From Marinitenerispora sediminis (GTDB taxonomy: Bacteria; Actinomycetota; Actinomycetes; Streptosporangiales; Streptosporangiaceae), in NCBI RefSeq assembly GCF_003336425.1, contig NZ_QEIO01000056.1, forward strand, positions 1 to 32,427: a DNA stretch of 32,427 nt, given 5' to 3'. The notes beneath the pieces were generated by a model that did no database searches, was not told the DNA's origin, and was given only the letters and a program-made list of their open reading frames with translations. Positions 8,720 through 16,775 of this stretch are shown piece by piece (within the stretch, counting starts at the first letter, position 1; the number at the start of each line of letters is the position of its first letter). The position numbers and the translations under genes are program-made.

Positions 8720-8974
8720 GTGCCGCTGCGACGACGACCGCGACGAGGACGCTCAGGCCGCGACGGCGGGGCCGCCGGGGCCGCGCCCGGCGGCCCCGCC
8801 CGCGGGACCGGATACTGGGAGCCGGCCGCGTACTGGCTGCTGTACGTGGTGGCGCTCGCGGCGGTGCCGCTGCACTGGCGCTCGGAGAACCACGCGCTGG
8901 CGGTGCTGTGCGGAGCGGCCGTGCTGTTCAGCGTGCGCATGATCACCCGGACCTACGGCCGCGGCGGTTCCTGA
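8720..8974 (+). CDS. Small two-helix membrane protein, unknown function
   Basis: This is an 84-residue protein if translated from the GTG at 8720. An in-frame GTG at 8684 would give 96 residues. The 8720 start is preferred because AGGGG lies 11 nt upstream. The N-terminus is Arg/Gly-rich, followed by two likely membrane helices (about residues 40-56 and 62-77) and a short basic tail. I do not recognise a family. It ends about 100 nt before mshC, which has its own probable promoter. The hydrophobic pattern and G/C at third positions support coding, but the short length limits confidence. Confidence 0.6.
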   Translation: MPLRRRPRRGRSGRDGGAAGAAPGGPARGTGYWEPAAYWLLYVVALAAVPLHWRSENHALAVLCGAAVLFSVRMITRTYGRGGS

Positions 8975-9066
8975 GCGCGCCGCGGCGGCGCCTCCGCCGG
9001 CCCCCCGACGCGCGCCCTGCCTGCCGCGTTGCCCCGGGGCGCGGGGAATCGCCGAGGGCCGCCGGA

Positions 9067-9072
9067 TAGTCT
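9067..9072 (+). promoter_or_regulatory. Candidate -10 box of mshC (leaderless)
   Basis: TAGTCT ends 7 nt before the mshC ATG. The only Shine-Dalgarno-like GAGG ends 1 nt from the ATG, too close for normal use, which favours a leaderless message. Confidence 0.55.
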
Positions 9073-9079
9073 CTGAGGT

Positions 9080-10318
9080 ATGCGTTCTTGGCCTGCGCCC
9101 GACATCGTCCGCCTGCCCGGCAACGGGCAGGCGCTCCGCGTCCACGACACCGTCTCCGGCACCCTGCGCACCACCTCTCCCGGGCCGACCGCGCGGATGT
9201 ACGTCTGCGGCATCACGCCCTACGACGCCGCCCACCTCGGACACGCCTTCACCTACCTGGCCTTCGACCTGGTCAACCGGGTCTGGCGGGACGCCGGGCA
9301 CCAGGTCGACTACGTGCAGAACACCACCGACATCGACGATCCGCTGCTGGAGCGCGCCGCCCGGGACGGCGTGGACTGGCGGGCGCTGGCCGAACGCGAG
9401 ATCCAGGTGTTCCGCGACGACATGGCCGCGCTGCGGGTGCTCCCCCCGCGCGCCTACGTCGGCGTCGTGGAGTCCATGGACCTGATCGTGGAGTTCATCG
9501 AGCGCATCCGCTCCCGGGGCGCCTGCTACGACCTCGACGGCGACGTCTACTTCTCCGCCGCCGCCGCGCCCGGCTTCGGCTCGGTCAGCGGCCTCGGCCG
9601 GGAGGAGATGCTGCGGCTCTTCGCCGAGCGCGGCGGCGACCCGCAGCGCCCGGGCAAGAAGGACCCCCTCGACTGGCTGCTCTGGCGGGCCGAGCGCCCC
9701 GGGGAGCCCGCCTGGGACAGCCCGTTCGGCCGCGGGCGCCCCGGCTGGCACGTCGAGTGCAGCGCCATCTCCCTGCACGAGCTCGGGATGGGGTTCGACC
9801 TCAACGGCGGCGGCGACGACCTGGTGTTCCCGCACCACGAGATGGGCGCGTGCGAGGCGCGGTGCGCCAGCGCCACCGACGGTCCGCAGGCCCTCGCCTA
9901 CGCGCACGTCGGCATGGTCGGGCTCGACGGCGAGAAGATGTCGAAGTCCCTCGGCAACCTCGTCTTCGTCTCCGGGCTGCGCGCCGAGGGCGCCGACCCC
10001 ATGGCGGTCCGGCTCGCCCTGCTGGACCACCACTACCGCAGCGCCTGGGAGTGGACCGCCGACGCGCTGCCCGCCGCCGGCGAGCGGCTGGCCCGCTGGC
10101 GGGCCGCGGCGGCGCTGCCCGCCGGCCCCGACGCCACGCCGCTGCTCGCCCGCGTGCGCGCGGCGCTCGCCGACGACCTGGACAGCCCCGCCGCGCTGGC
10201 CGCCGTGGACGCCTGGGCGGCCGCGGCACTGGCCGCGCCCGAGGGCGGCGCCGCCGCGCCCGCGCTCGTGCGCGACCTCGTCGACACGCTGCTGGGCGTC
10301 GACCTCGGACGGTCGTGA
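9080..10318 (+). CDS. mshC: Cysteine:glucosaminyl-inositol ligase MshC (mycothiol synthesis)
   Basis: This 412-residue cysteinyl-tRNA-synthetase-like enzyme joins cysteine to GlcN-inositol using ATP, the penultimate step of mycothiol synthesis. The expected landmarks are present: zinc-site Cys43 in [17 protein letters not shown], the HIGH-like motif HLGH at 52-55, NTTDIDDP near 81-88, Cys227 in WHVECS, His252-His253 in FPHHEMG, and KMSKS at 286-290. The length and the N-terminus MRSWPAP match MshC rather than CysS, which is longer and carries a tRNA anticodon-binding domain. A strong hairpin follows 8 nt after the stop, so it is probably monocistronic or ends its unit. The enzyme is diagnostic of Actinobacteria. 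Confidence 0.97.
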   Translation: MRSWPAPDIVRLPGNGQALRVHDTVSGTLRTTSPGPTARMYVCGITPYDAAHLGHAFTYLAFDLVNRVWRDAGHQVDYVQNTTDIDDPLLERAARDGVDWRALAEREIQVFRDDMAALRVLPPRAYVGVVESMDLIVEFIERIRSRGACYDLDGDVYFSAAAAPGFGSVSGLGREEMLRLFAERGGDPQRPGKKDPLDWLLWRAERPGEPAWDSPFGRGRPGWHVECSAISLHELGMGFDLNGGGDDLVFPHHEMGACEARCASATDGPQALAYAHVGMVGLDGEKMSKSLGNLVFVSGLRAEGADPMAVRLALLDHHYRSAWEWTADALPAAGERLARWRAAAALPAGPDATPLLARVRAALADDLDSPAALAAVDAWAAAALAAPEGGAAAPALVRDLVDTLLGVDLGRS

Positions 10319-10325
10319 CGGCGGT

Positions 10326-10363
10326 CGGCCCGGGCCCGCGGCGAGGGCCGCGGGCCCGGGCCG
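10326..10363 (+). terminator. Hairpin terminator after mshC
   Basis: A perfect 17-bp GC stem (10326-10342 with 10347-10363) closes a GAGG loop, beginning 8 nt after the mshC stop. There is no T-run, as is common for terminators in GC-rich actinomycetes. Confidence 0.75.
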
Positions 10364-10412
10364 GCCACCACGAAGTGTCATGGGCCGCCGCGGACCGTGG
10401 TGAGATAGGGGC

Positions 10413-10829
10413 ATGACAACCCCCACGACGCAGAGCAGCGCGGCCACGTTGATCAACGCCTTCGCCCGCACGGGCGAGGCGCTCGGCGACCGCGCCGACC
10501 TGGCCCGTTTCCTCCGCGAGCACCGGCTCGTCACCGAAGGGGCCATCCCGATCACGCTGGCTGACTTCGACGAGGCGGTCGCGCTGCGCGACGCGGTCCG
10601 CGCCCAGCTCGCCTCGGTCGCCGGCGCACCGGCCGATCCCGACGTCCTGGCCCGCGGTCAGCGGGTGCTCGACGGGCTGCGCATGACCGTCCGGCTGGTG
10701 CCCGGCGACGCTGCGCCCTCGCCGCTGCAGCCCGCTGTCGTCGACGAGGTCCGCCGCGGCCTGGCCCGCATCGCCGCCGCCTGGGCGGTGGTCCTGGCCA
10801 CGGGGGAGTGGCGCGAGATCACGGTGTGA
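10413..10829 (+). CDS. ABATE-domain-like protein lacking the CGNR zinc finger
   Basis: This 138-residue protein resembles the N-terminal ABATE part of putative stress-induced transcription regulators. The pattern TLINAF, then DLARFLREHRLV, then FDEAVALRDAVRAQL spans about residues 12-65. Family members normally continue into a CGNR zinc finger that binds DNA. Here the protein stops after GEWREITV with no cysteines, so DNA binding is not expected. The ATG at 10413 is the first plausible start, but its upstream signals are weak (AGGGG 1 nt away, TGAGAT 6 nt away). It sits between mshC and the convergent PAC2 gene. The family call is moderate and the function unknown. Confidence 0.75.
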   Translation: MTTPTTQSSAATLINAFARTGEALGDRADLARFLREHRLVTEGAIPITLADFDEAVALRDAVRAQLASVAGAPADPDVLARGQRVLDGLRMTVRLVPGDAAPSPLQPAVVDEVRRGLARIAAAWAVVLATGEWREITV

Positions 10830-10842
10830 GCCCGTGCGCGGA

Positions 10843-10863
10843 CGGGCCGGGGCTTCCGGCCCG
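10843..10863. terminator. Hairpin between convergent ABATE-like and PAC2 genes
   Basis: An 8-bp perfect stem (CGGGCCGG/CCGGCCCG) with loop GGCTT lies between two genes transcribed toward each other, so it may end both transcripts. Confidence 0.5.
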
Positions 10864-10893
10864 CACCGCGCCGCCGGACCGGCCGCCGCGGTA

Positions 10894-11739
10894 CTAGCCT
10901 CGGCCGCGCCGCTTCAGGTAGCGCTCGAACTCGCGGGCGATCGCCTCGCCGCTCGCCTCCGGGAGCTCGGCCGCGTCCTTGGCCTCCTCCAGGCTGCGCA
11001 CATAGCTCGCGATGTCGGAGTCCTCCGAGGCGAGCTCGTCGACCCCGCGCTCCCAGGCGCGGGCGTCCTCGGGGAGGTCGCCGAACGGGATGGTGAGGTC
11101 GAGGATGTCCTCGACGCGGCGCAGCAGCGACAGGGTGCCCTTCGGGCACGGCGGCTGCGCGACGTAGTGCGGCACGGCCGCCCACAGCGAGATGGTCTCC
11201 AGGCCGGCCGCGCCGAACACGTCCTGGAGCACCCCGACGATGCCGGTCGGCCCCTCGTAGTTGGTCGGCTCCAGGCCGAGCGTGCGGCGCAGCTCGGGCG
11301 GCGACACCACGCTGGCCACCGGTACCGGCCGGGTGTGCGGGGAGTCGGCGAGCAGCGCGCCCAGCAGGATCACCCGGCGCACGCCGAGTTCCCGGGCCAC
11401 GGCCAGCAGGTCGGCGCAGAAGCCGCGCCAGCGCATGTTGGGCTCGGTGCCGCGCACCAGGACGACGTCCCCGCGGCCGCCCGGCGGCCGCGCCACCGAG
11501 ACCCGCGTGGTGGGCCAGGTGACGCCCCGGTTCTCGCCGTCCACCATCTCCACGCGCGGACGCGAGACCTGGAAGTCGTAGTAGTCGTCGGGTTCGAGCG
11601 CCAGCAGTTCGTCGGTGTCCCAGACCGTGGCCAGGTGTTCGATGACCGAGCTGGCGGCCTCGCCAGCGTCATTCCAGCCCTCGAACGCGGCCACCATGAC
11701 GGGCTCGACCAGCTCCGGAACGCTGTCGAGCTCTCGCAC
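10894..11739 (-). CDS. PAC2 family (proteasome-assembly-chaperone-like) protein
   Basis: This 281-residue cytosolic PAC2-family protein is related to eukaryotic proteasome assembly chaperone 2. PAC2 proteins are common in Actinobacteria, but their biochemical role is not settled. Typical features are PVMVAAFEGWNDAGEAAS (about 13-30), VLVRGTEPNMRW, a core VRRVILLGALLADSPHTRP, and YEGPTGIVGVL followed by SLWAAVPHYVAQPPCPKGTLSLLRRVE. The C-terminus is acidic and helical. An upstream GTG at 11754 would place a strong AGGAGG inside the gene. The GTG at 11739 sits 6 nt downstream of that AGGAGG and is the better start. The gene is divergent from metH. No proteasome gene lies in the window. Confidence 0.92.
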   Translation of the reverse strand: MRELDSVPELVEPVMVAAFEGWNDAGEAASSVIEHLATVWDTDELLALEPDDYYDFQVSRPRVEMVDGENRGVTWPTTRVSVARPPGGRGDVVLVRGTEPNMRWRGFCADLLAVARELGVRRVILLGALLADSPHTRPVPVASVVSPPELRRTLGLEPTNYEGPTGIVGVLQDVFGAAGLETISLWAAVPHYVAQPPCPKGTLSLLRRVEDILDLTIPFGDLPEDARAWERGVDELASEDSDIASYVRSLEEAKDAAELPEASGEAIAREFERYLKRRGRG

Positions 11740-12242
11740 AGGCCGCCTCCTCACATTCCGGACTCCGGCGCCGCGGCTATCCGGTCGACATCACCAACAA
11801 CTGACGCGAACTCCAGCCCTACCACGTTCCGGGTCCGGGGCGACAGCCACTTTCGGGATCCGCAGCGGTCTGCCGTCGTCGGGACCGAACCGGGCTCGGC
11901 CGAACTCGGGACCACCCTATGCCGTCCGCACTGCGCGGCGCAGGGGGCGAAGCCCAAGTGTCGGGCACTCCACTGCCATGGTCGGTGGGGCGGGGGCCGG
12001 CACACGTCACCCACCTTGCAACACCCCGCACCGCCCGGTTGTTCCGCCCCGGTCCCCGGGCCGGCCGGTGCCGGCCGCGTGCGCTAGGGTCGGGGGCGCG
12101 ACCGCTCCGAGGTCCCGCCGCTGGCGGGGCGCCAGGCGGCCCCGGCCGCGCTCCCGGCCGCCGTGCCCCTCGCGGCCGCCCCCGGCGGCCGCTACCCGTC
12201 CTCGAGCCGCGAACCGGCTCGCGCTTACTACAGTTAAGGGTC
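11740..12242. other. Divergent PAC2 / metH intergenic region
   Basis: About 500 nt contain no convincing gene. TAGGGT at 12085-12090 and TACAGT at 12229-12234 are plus-strand -10 candidates. I looked for a cobalamin riboswitch B12 box and did not find a convincing one. The PAC2 ribosome-binding site AGGAGG lies at the left end on the minus strand. Confidence 0.4.
12229..12234 (+). promoter_or_regulatory. Candidate -10 box of metH (leaderless)
   Basis: TACAGT ends 8 nt before the ATG at 12243. The intervening AAGGG ends only 2 nt from the ATG, an unusually short Shine-Dalgarno spacing. Confidence 0.45.
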
Positions 12243-15200
12243 ATGAGTTCTCGACTCTCCTTCCGGGACGCCCTCGCCCAGCGTGTCATCGTCGCCGACG
12301 GCGCCATGGGCACGATGCTCCAGGCCCACGACCTGGGGCTCGACGACTTCGAGGGCCACGAGGGCTGCAACGAGATCCTCAACGTCACCCGGCCCGACGT
12401 GGTGCGCGCGACGCACGCGGCCTTCCTCGACGTCGGCGTCGACTGCGTCGAGACCAACACCTTCGGCGCCAACTTCAGCGCGCTCGGCGAGTACGAGATC
12501 TCCGAGCGCACCTACGAGCTCGCCGAGGCCGGTGCCCGGGTCGCCCGCGAGGCCGCCGACGAGTACAGCACCCGCGACCACCCCCGCTACGTGCTCGGCT
12601 CCGTGGGCCCGGGCACCAAGCTGCCCACCCTCGGGCACGCGCCCTTCACGACGCTGCGCGACTACTACCAGCGCTGCGCGGCGGGCCTCATCGCCGGCGG
12701 CGCCGACGCCATCCTCATCGAGACCTGCCAGGACCTGCTGCAGACCAAGGCCGCTGTCATCGCCGCCCGGCGCGCCCGCGAGGCGGCCGGCGTGGACGTG
12801 CCGGTGATCGCCCAGGTCACCATCGAGACCACCGGCACCATGCTGCTCGGTTCGGAGATCGGCGCGGCGCTGACCGCGCTCGAACCGCTCGGCATCGACA
12901 TGATCGGCCTGAACTGCGCGACCGGCCCGGCGGAGATGAGCGAGCACCTGCGCTACCTCGCGCAGCACGCGCCGCTGCCCATCTCGTGCATGCCCAACGC
13001 CGGTCTCCCCGAACTGGGCGCCGACGGCGCGGTCTACCCGCTCAGCCCGGGCGAGCTCGCCGACGCCCACGACTCCTTCACCACCGAGTTCGGCATCTCC
13101 CTGGCCGGCGGCTGCTGCGGCACCACCCCGGAGCACCTGCGCCGGGTGGTGGAGCGGGTCGGCGGGCGCGGGATCCGCACCCGCCGGCCGCACGTCGAGG
13201 CCGCCGCGGCGTCGCTGTACCAGAGCGTGCCGTTCCGGCAGGACGCCAGCTACCTCGCCATCGGGGAGCGCACGAACGCCAACGGCTCGAAGGCGTTCCG
13301 CGAGGCCATGATCGCCGAGCGCTACGACGACTGCGTGGAGATCGCCCGCGACCAGATCCGCGACGGCGCGCACCTCCTCGACCTGTGCGTCGACTACGTC
13401 GGCCGCGACGGCGCGCGCGACATGACCGAGCTCGCCTCGCGGCTGGCCACCGCCTCCACGCTGCCCCTGGTCCTGGACTCCACCGAACCCGAGGTCCTGC
13501 GGGCCGGTCTGGAGGCCATCGGCGGCCGGGCCGTGATCAACTCAGTCAACTACGAGGACGGCGACGGCCCCGACTCCCGCATCAACCGCATCATGCCGCT
13601 GGTGAAGGAGCACGGGGCAGCGGTCGTCGTCATGGCCATCGACGAGGAGGGCCAGGCCCGCACGGCCGAGCGCAAGGTCGCGATCGCCGCGCGCACCATC
13701 GACGCGCTGGTCGGGCAGTGGGGCATGCGGGTCGAGGACATCATCGTCGACTGCCTGACCTTCACCATCGGCACCGGGCTGGAGGAGTCGCGGCGCGACG
13801 CGGTGGAGACCATCGAGGCCATCCGCGGCCTGAAGGAGCGCTACCCGGGGGTGCAGACCACCCTCGGCGTCTCCAACGTGTCCTTCGGGCTCAACCCGGC
13901 GGCCCGCATCGTGCTGAACTCGGTGTTCCTGCACGAGTGCGTGGAGGCCGGGCTGGACTCCGCGATCGTGCACGCCTCCAAGATCCTCCCGGTGGCCCGC
14001 ATCCCGGAGGAGCAGCGCCAGGTCGCGCTGGACATGGTCTACGACCGGCGCAGCGGCGAGTACGACCCGCTGAAGCGCTTCCTTGAGCTGTTCGAGGGCG
14101 TCGACGCCCAGCAGCTGAAGGCGAGCCGGGCCGAGGAGCTGGCCGCGCTGCCGCTGTGGGAGCGCCTGGAGCGCCGCATCATCGACGGCGAGCGGGTCGG
14201 CCTGGAGGCCGACCTCGACGAGGCGCTGACCGAGCGCCCGGCCCTGGCGATCGTCAACGACACCCTGCTGTCGGGGATGAAGGTCGTCGGGGAGCTGTTC
14301 GGCTCCGGCGAGATGCAGCTGCCGTTCGTGCTGAAGTCGGCCGAGGTCATGAAGGCCGCCGTCGCGCACCTCGAACCCCACATGGAGAAGAGCGACGACG
14401 AGGGCAAGGGCCGCATCGTGCTCGCCACCGTCAAGGGCGACGTGCACGACATCGGCAAGAACCTGGTCGACATCATCCTGTCCAACAACGGCTACGAGGT
14501 GGTCAACCTCGGGATCAAGCAGCCGGTGTCGGCGATCCTGGAGGCGGCCGAGGAGCGCCGGGCCGACGTCATCGGGATGTCCGGGCTGCTGGTGAAGTCC
14601 ACGGTGATCATGAAGGAGAACCTCCAGGAGATGAACTCCCGGGGCATCTCCGAGCGCTACCCGGTGCTGCTCGGCGGGGCCGCGCTCACCCGGTCCTACG
14701 TGGAGCAGGACCTCGCCGAGCTGTTCGACGGGCAGGTGCGCTACGCGCGCGACGCCTTCGAGGGGCTGCGGCTGATGGACGCCTTCATGGCGGTCAAGCG
14801 CGGGGTCGAGGGCGCCGAGCTGCCGCCGCTGCGGCAGCGGCGGGTGCGCACCGGGGCCAAGCTGACGGTCACCGAGCCCGAGGACATGCCGGCCCGCAGC
14901 GACGTCGCCGTCGACAACCCCGTCCCGCGGCCGCCGTTCTGGGGCGACCGGATCAGCAAGGGGATCCCGCTCGCCGAGTACGCCGCCTTCCTCGACGAAC
15001 GCGCGACGTTCATGGGGCAGTGGGGGCTCAAGGCCTCGCGCGGCGACGGGCCGAGCTACGAGGAGCTCGTCGAGACCGAGGGCCGGCCCCGGCTGCGGAT
15101 GTGGCTGGACCGCCTGCAGACCGACGGCCTGCTGGAGGCGGCCGTCGTGTACGGCTACTACCCGTGCTACAGCGAGGGCGACGACCTCGTCGTCCTCGAC

Positions 15201-15710
15201 GAGCGGGGCGGCGAGCGCACCCGGTTCACCTTCCCGCGGCAGCGCCGCGACCGGCACCTGTGCCTGGCCGACTTCTTCCGCCCGAAGGAGTCGGGCGAGC
15301 TCGACGTCGTGGCCTTCCAGGTCGTCACGGTCGGCGGCGCCATCAGCGGGGCCACCCAGGAGCTGTTCGAACGCAACGCCTACCGCGACTACCTCGAACT
15401 GCACGGCCTCTCGGTGCAGCTCACCGAGGCGCTCGCCGAGTACTGGCACACCCGGGTGCGCGCCGAGCTCGGCTACGCGGGCGAGGACCCCGCGGACCTC
15501 GACGCGTTCTTCAAGCTCGGCTACCGGGGCGCCCGCTTCTCGCTCGGCTACGGCGCCTGCCCCAACCTGGAGGACCGCGCCAAGATCGTGGGCCTGCTCG
15601 CCCCCGAGCGCGTGGGCGTGACGTTGTCCGAAGAGTTCCAACTCGTTCCCGAACAGGCCACCGACGCGATCGTCATCCATCACCCGGAGGCGAAATACTT
15701 CAACGCATGA
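12243..15710 (+). CDS. metH: Cobalamin-dependent methionine synthase MetH
   Basis: This 1155-residue enzyme transfers the methyl group of 5-methyltetrahydrofolate to homocysteine through methylcobalamin. All four modules are present in order. The homocysteine domain (about 1-310) has zinc ligands Cys225, Cys291 and Cys292. The pterin-binding domain (about 330-600) carries AIGERTNANGS and LVLDSTEPEVL. The cap and B12 domain (about 630-870) has DVHDIG at 733-738, where His735 is the cobalt ligand. The reactivation domain (about 890-1155) carries the S-adenosylmethionine motif RFSLGYGACP at 1098-1107. The ATG at 12243 fits the family start; the upstream frame extension is low-complexity. The stop overlaps the next start by 4 nt (ATGA). 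The length is close to E. coli MetH (1227). Confidence 0.98.
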   Translation: MSSRLSFRDALAQRVIVADGAMGTMLQAHDLGLDDFEGHEGCNEILNVTRPDVVRATHAAFLDVGVDCVETNTFGANFSALGEYEISERTYELAEAGARVAREAADEYSTRDHPRYVLGSVGPGTKLPTLGHAPFTTLRDYYQRCAAGLIAGGADAILIETCQDLLQTKAAVIAARRAREAAGVDVPVIAQVTIETTGTMLLGSEIGAALTALEPLGIDMIGLNCATGPAEMSEHLRYLAQHAPLPISCMPNAGLPELGADGAVYPLSPGELADAHDSFTTEFGISLAGGCCGTTPEHLRRVVERVGGRGIRTRRPHVEAAAASLYQSVPFRQDASYLAIGERTNANGSKAFREAMIAERYDDCVEIARDQIRDGAHLLDLCVDYVGRDGARDMTELASRLATASTLPLVLDSTEPEVLRAGLEAIGGRAVINSVNYEDGDGPDSRINRIMPLVKEHGAAVVVMAIDEEGQARTAERKVAIAARTIDALVGQWGMRVEDIIVDCLTFTIGTGLEESRRDAVETIEAIRGLKERYPGVQTTLGVSNVSFGLNPAARIVLNSVFLHECVEAGLDSAIVHASKILPVARIPEEQRQVALDMVYDRRSGEYDPLKRFLELFEGVDAQQLKASRAEELAALPLWERLERRIIDGERVGLEADLDEALTERPALAIVNDTLLSGMKVVGELFGSGEMQLPFVLKSAEVMKAAVAHLEPHMEKSDDEGKGRIVLATVKGDVHDIGKNLVDIILSNNGYEVVNLGIKQPVSAILEAAEERRADVIGMSGLLVKSTVIMKENLQEMNSRGISERYPVLLGGAALTRSYVEQDLAELFDGQVRYARDAFEGLRLMDAFMAVKRGVEGAELPPLRQRRVRTGAKLTVTEPEDMPARSDVAVDNPVPRPPFWGDRISKGIPLAEYAAFLDERATFMGQWGLKASRGDGPSYEELVETEGRPRLRMWLDRLQTDGLLEAAVVYGYYPCYSEGDDLVVLDERGGERTRFTFPRQRRDRHLCLADFFRPKESGELDVVAFQVVTVGGAISGATQELFERNAYRDYLELHGLSVQLTEALAEYWHTRVRAELGYAGEDPADLDAFFKLGYRGARFSLGYGACPNLEDRAKIVGLLAPERVGVTLSEEFQLVPEQATDAIVIHHPEAKYFNA

Positions 15711-16411
15711 CCGCAACCGGCGGCCGCCCGGCCGTGGACCACGTGGCCCCGTGCCCGCAGGCGGTGCTGTTCGACCTGGACGGCACGCTCATCGACACCG
15801 AGAGCCTGTGGATGGACACCGAGGCCGAGGTCGCCGAGGCACTGGGCGGCCGGTGGACGCAGGCTGACCGCGCGGCCAACGTCGGCGGCTCGGCGCGCGC
15901 GGCGGCCGAGTACATCGTGCGCGCCACCGGCACCGGCACCGCCGTCCCCGAGGTCATGCGGATGCTCGCGGCGGCGATGCGGCGGCGGCTGGCCTCCGGG
16001 GCGGCGCCGCGCCCGGGCGCGAAGGAGCTGCTGGCGGAGGTCCGCCGCGCCGGGCTGCCCACCGCCCTGGTGACCTCCACGCACCGGCCGCTCCTGGAGG
16101 TCTCCATCGGCGCCGTCGGGGCCGAGCACTTCGACGTGACCGTCGCCGGCGACGAGGTCGCGCGGAACAAGCCGCACCCGGAGCCCTACCTGACCGCCGC
16201 CCGGCTGCTCGGCGTCGACCCGGCCCGCTGCGTCGCCCTGGAGGACTCGCCCGCGGGCGTGGCATCGGCGCAGGCGGCCGGCTGCGTCACGGTGGCGGTT
16301 CCGCACCTGCTGCCGATCGAGCCGGCCGAGCGGCGCGTGGTCGTGCACTCGCTCGTCGGCCTGGACGCGGCGTGGCTGCGGGCGACCGCGGCCGCCCTCA
16401 GCCGGGTCTGA
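15707..16411 (+). CDS. HAD-superfamily phosphatase/phosphomutase (beta-PGM-like)
   Basis: This 234-residue HAD hydrolase is translationally coupled to metH by an ATGA overlap. Motif I is DLDGT, with nucleophile Asp23 and Asp25. Motif II Thr/Ser lies in ALVTSTHRP (about 121-129), motif III Lys in NKPHPEPYL (about 156-164), and motif IV acids in ALEDSPAGVASAQAAG (about 179-195). The cap domain between motifs I and II is helical (C1 type), as in beta-phosphoglucomutase and sugar-phosphate phosphatases. A HAD gene directly after metH is a familiar actinobacterial arrangement from memory, so a role linked to one-carbon or cobalamin metabolism is possible. The substrate cannot be assigned. Confidence 0.92.
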   Translation: MTATGGRPAVDHVAPCPQAVLFDLDGTLIDTESLWMDTEAEVAEALGGRWTQADRAANVGGSARAAAEYIVRATGTGTAVPEVMRMLAAAMRRRLASGAAPRPGAKELLAEVRRAGLPTALVTSTHRPLLEVSIGAVGAEHFDVTVAGDEVARNKPHPEPYLTAARLLGVDPARCVALEDSPAGVASAQAAGCVTVAVPHLLPIEPAERRVVVHSLVGLDAAWLRATAAALSRV

Positions 16412-16420
16412 GGCGGGCCG

Positions 16421-16443
16421 GCCCCGCCCGAGGCGGGCGGGGC
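16421..16443 (+). terminator. Hairpin terminator after metH-HAD
   Basis: A perfect 10-bp stem (GCCCCGCCCG/CGGGCGGGGC) with loop AGG lies 9 nt after the HAD stop. Confidence 0.7.
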
Positions 16444-16456
16444 GCCGGCCGGCGCC

Positions 16457-16486
16457 GGGACCGGCGGAGGAGGCGCCGCCGGTCCC
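16457..16486 (+). terminator. Second hairpin after metH-HAD
   Basis: An 11-bp perfect stem (16457-16467 with 16476-16486) closes an 8-nt loop. With the preceding hairpin it forms a tandem terminator. Confidence 0.6.
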
Positions 16487-16775
16487 GGTACCGCGGAGGC
16501 TGCCGCGGCGGACCGCGCCCCTCGACCTCCTCACATCGCCGCAATTTCGGGCGTATCGGTTTTTAGCCACGATTCGGTCACACCCCGAAAAGTGCCGCAT
16601 TGTGCATTAGGGTGCGACGTACGTCGGTCGCCATGCGTCACCAGCCCGTTCCCAGTCGTGTCCACGCCGTCCGGCGCGGTCGCCGCAGGTCATGGGCCGT
16701 TGGCGGTGCGCCGGCGTCGCTGCGGACTCGGGTGCCCATCCCACCCCTCGACCCCCACGAGAAAGGTGACTGCCA
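16487..16775. other. Promoter and leader region of the first binding protein
   Basis: The stretch includes an A/T-rich patch at about 16540-16615 that stands out from its surroundings. TAGGGT at 16608-16613 is the best -10 candidate. A perfect palindrome follows it, leaving a leader of about 155 nt up to the GTG at 16776. The ribosome-binding site GAAAGG is at 16761-16766. No gene is seen. Confidence 0.45.
16608..16626 (+). promoter_or_regulatory. Candidate promoter with overlapping palindromic operator
   Basis: TAGGGT (16608-16613) is followed 1 nt later by the perfect 12-bp palindrome CGACGTACGTCG (16615-16626). The predicted transcription start, about 7 nt after the -10 box, falls inside it. 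A repressor bound there would block initiation. No regulator for it is evident nearby. Confidence 0.4.

Noticed and set aside
11740-12242. Cobalamin riboswitch upstream of metH
   Set aside because: I found no sequence resembling the B12 box or the conserved GCCACTG element in the right order; a covariance search would decide.
12234-13373. 379-codon minus-strand frame opposite metH
   Set aside because: It is the antisense shadow of metH; the translation is Val/Gly/Ala/Arg/His-rich without any domain.
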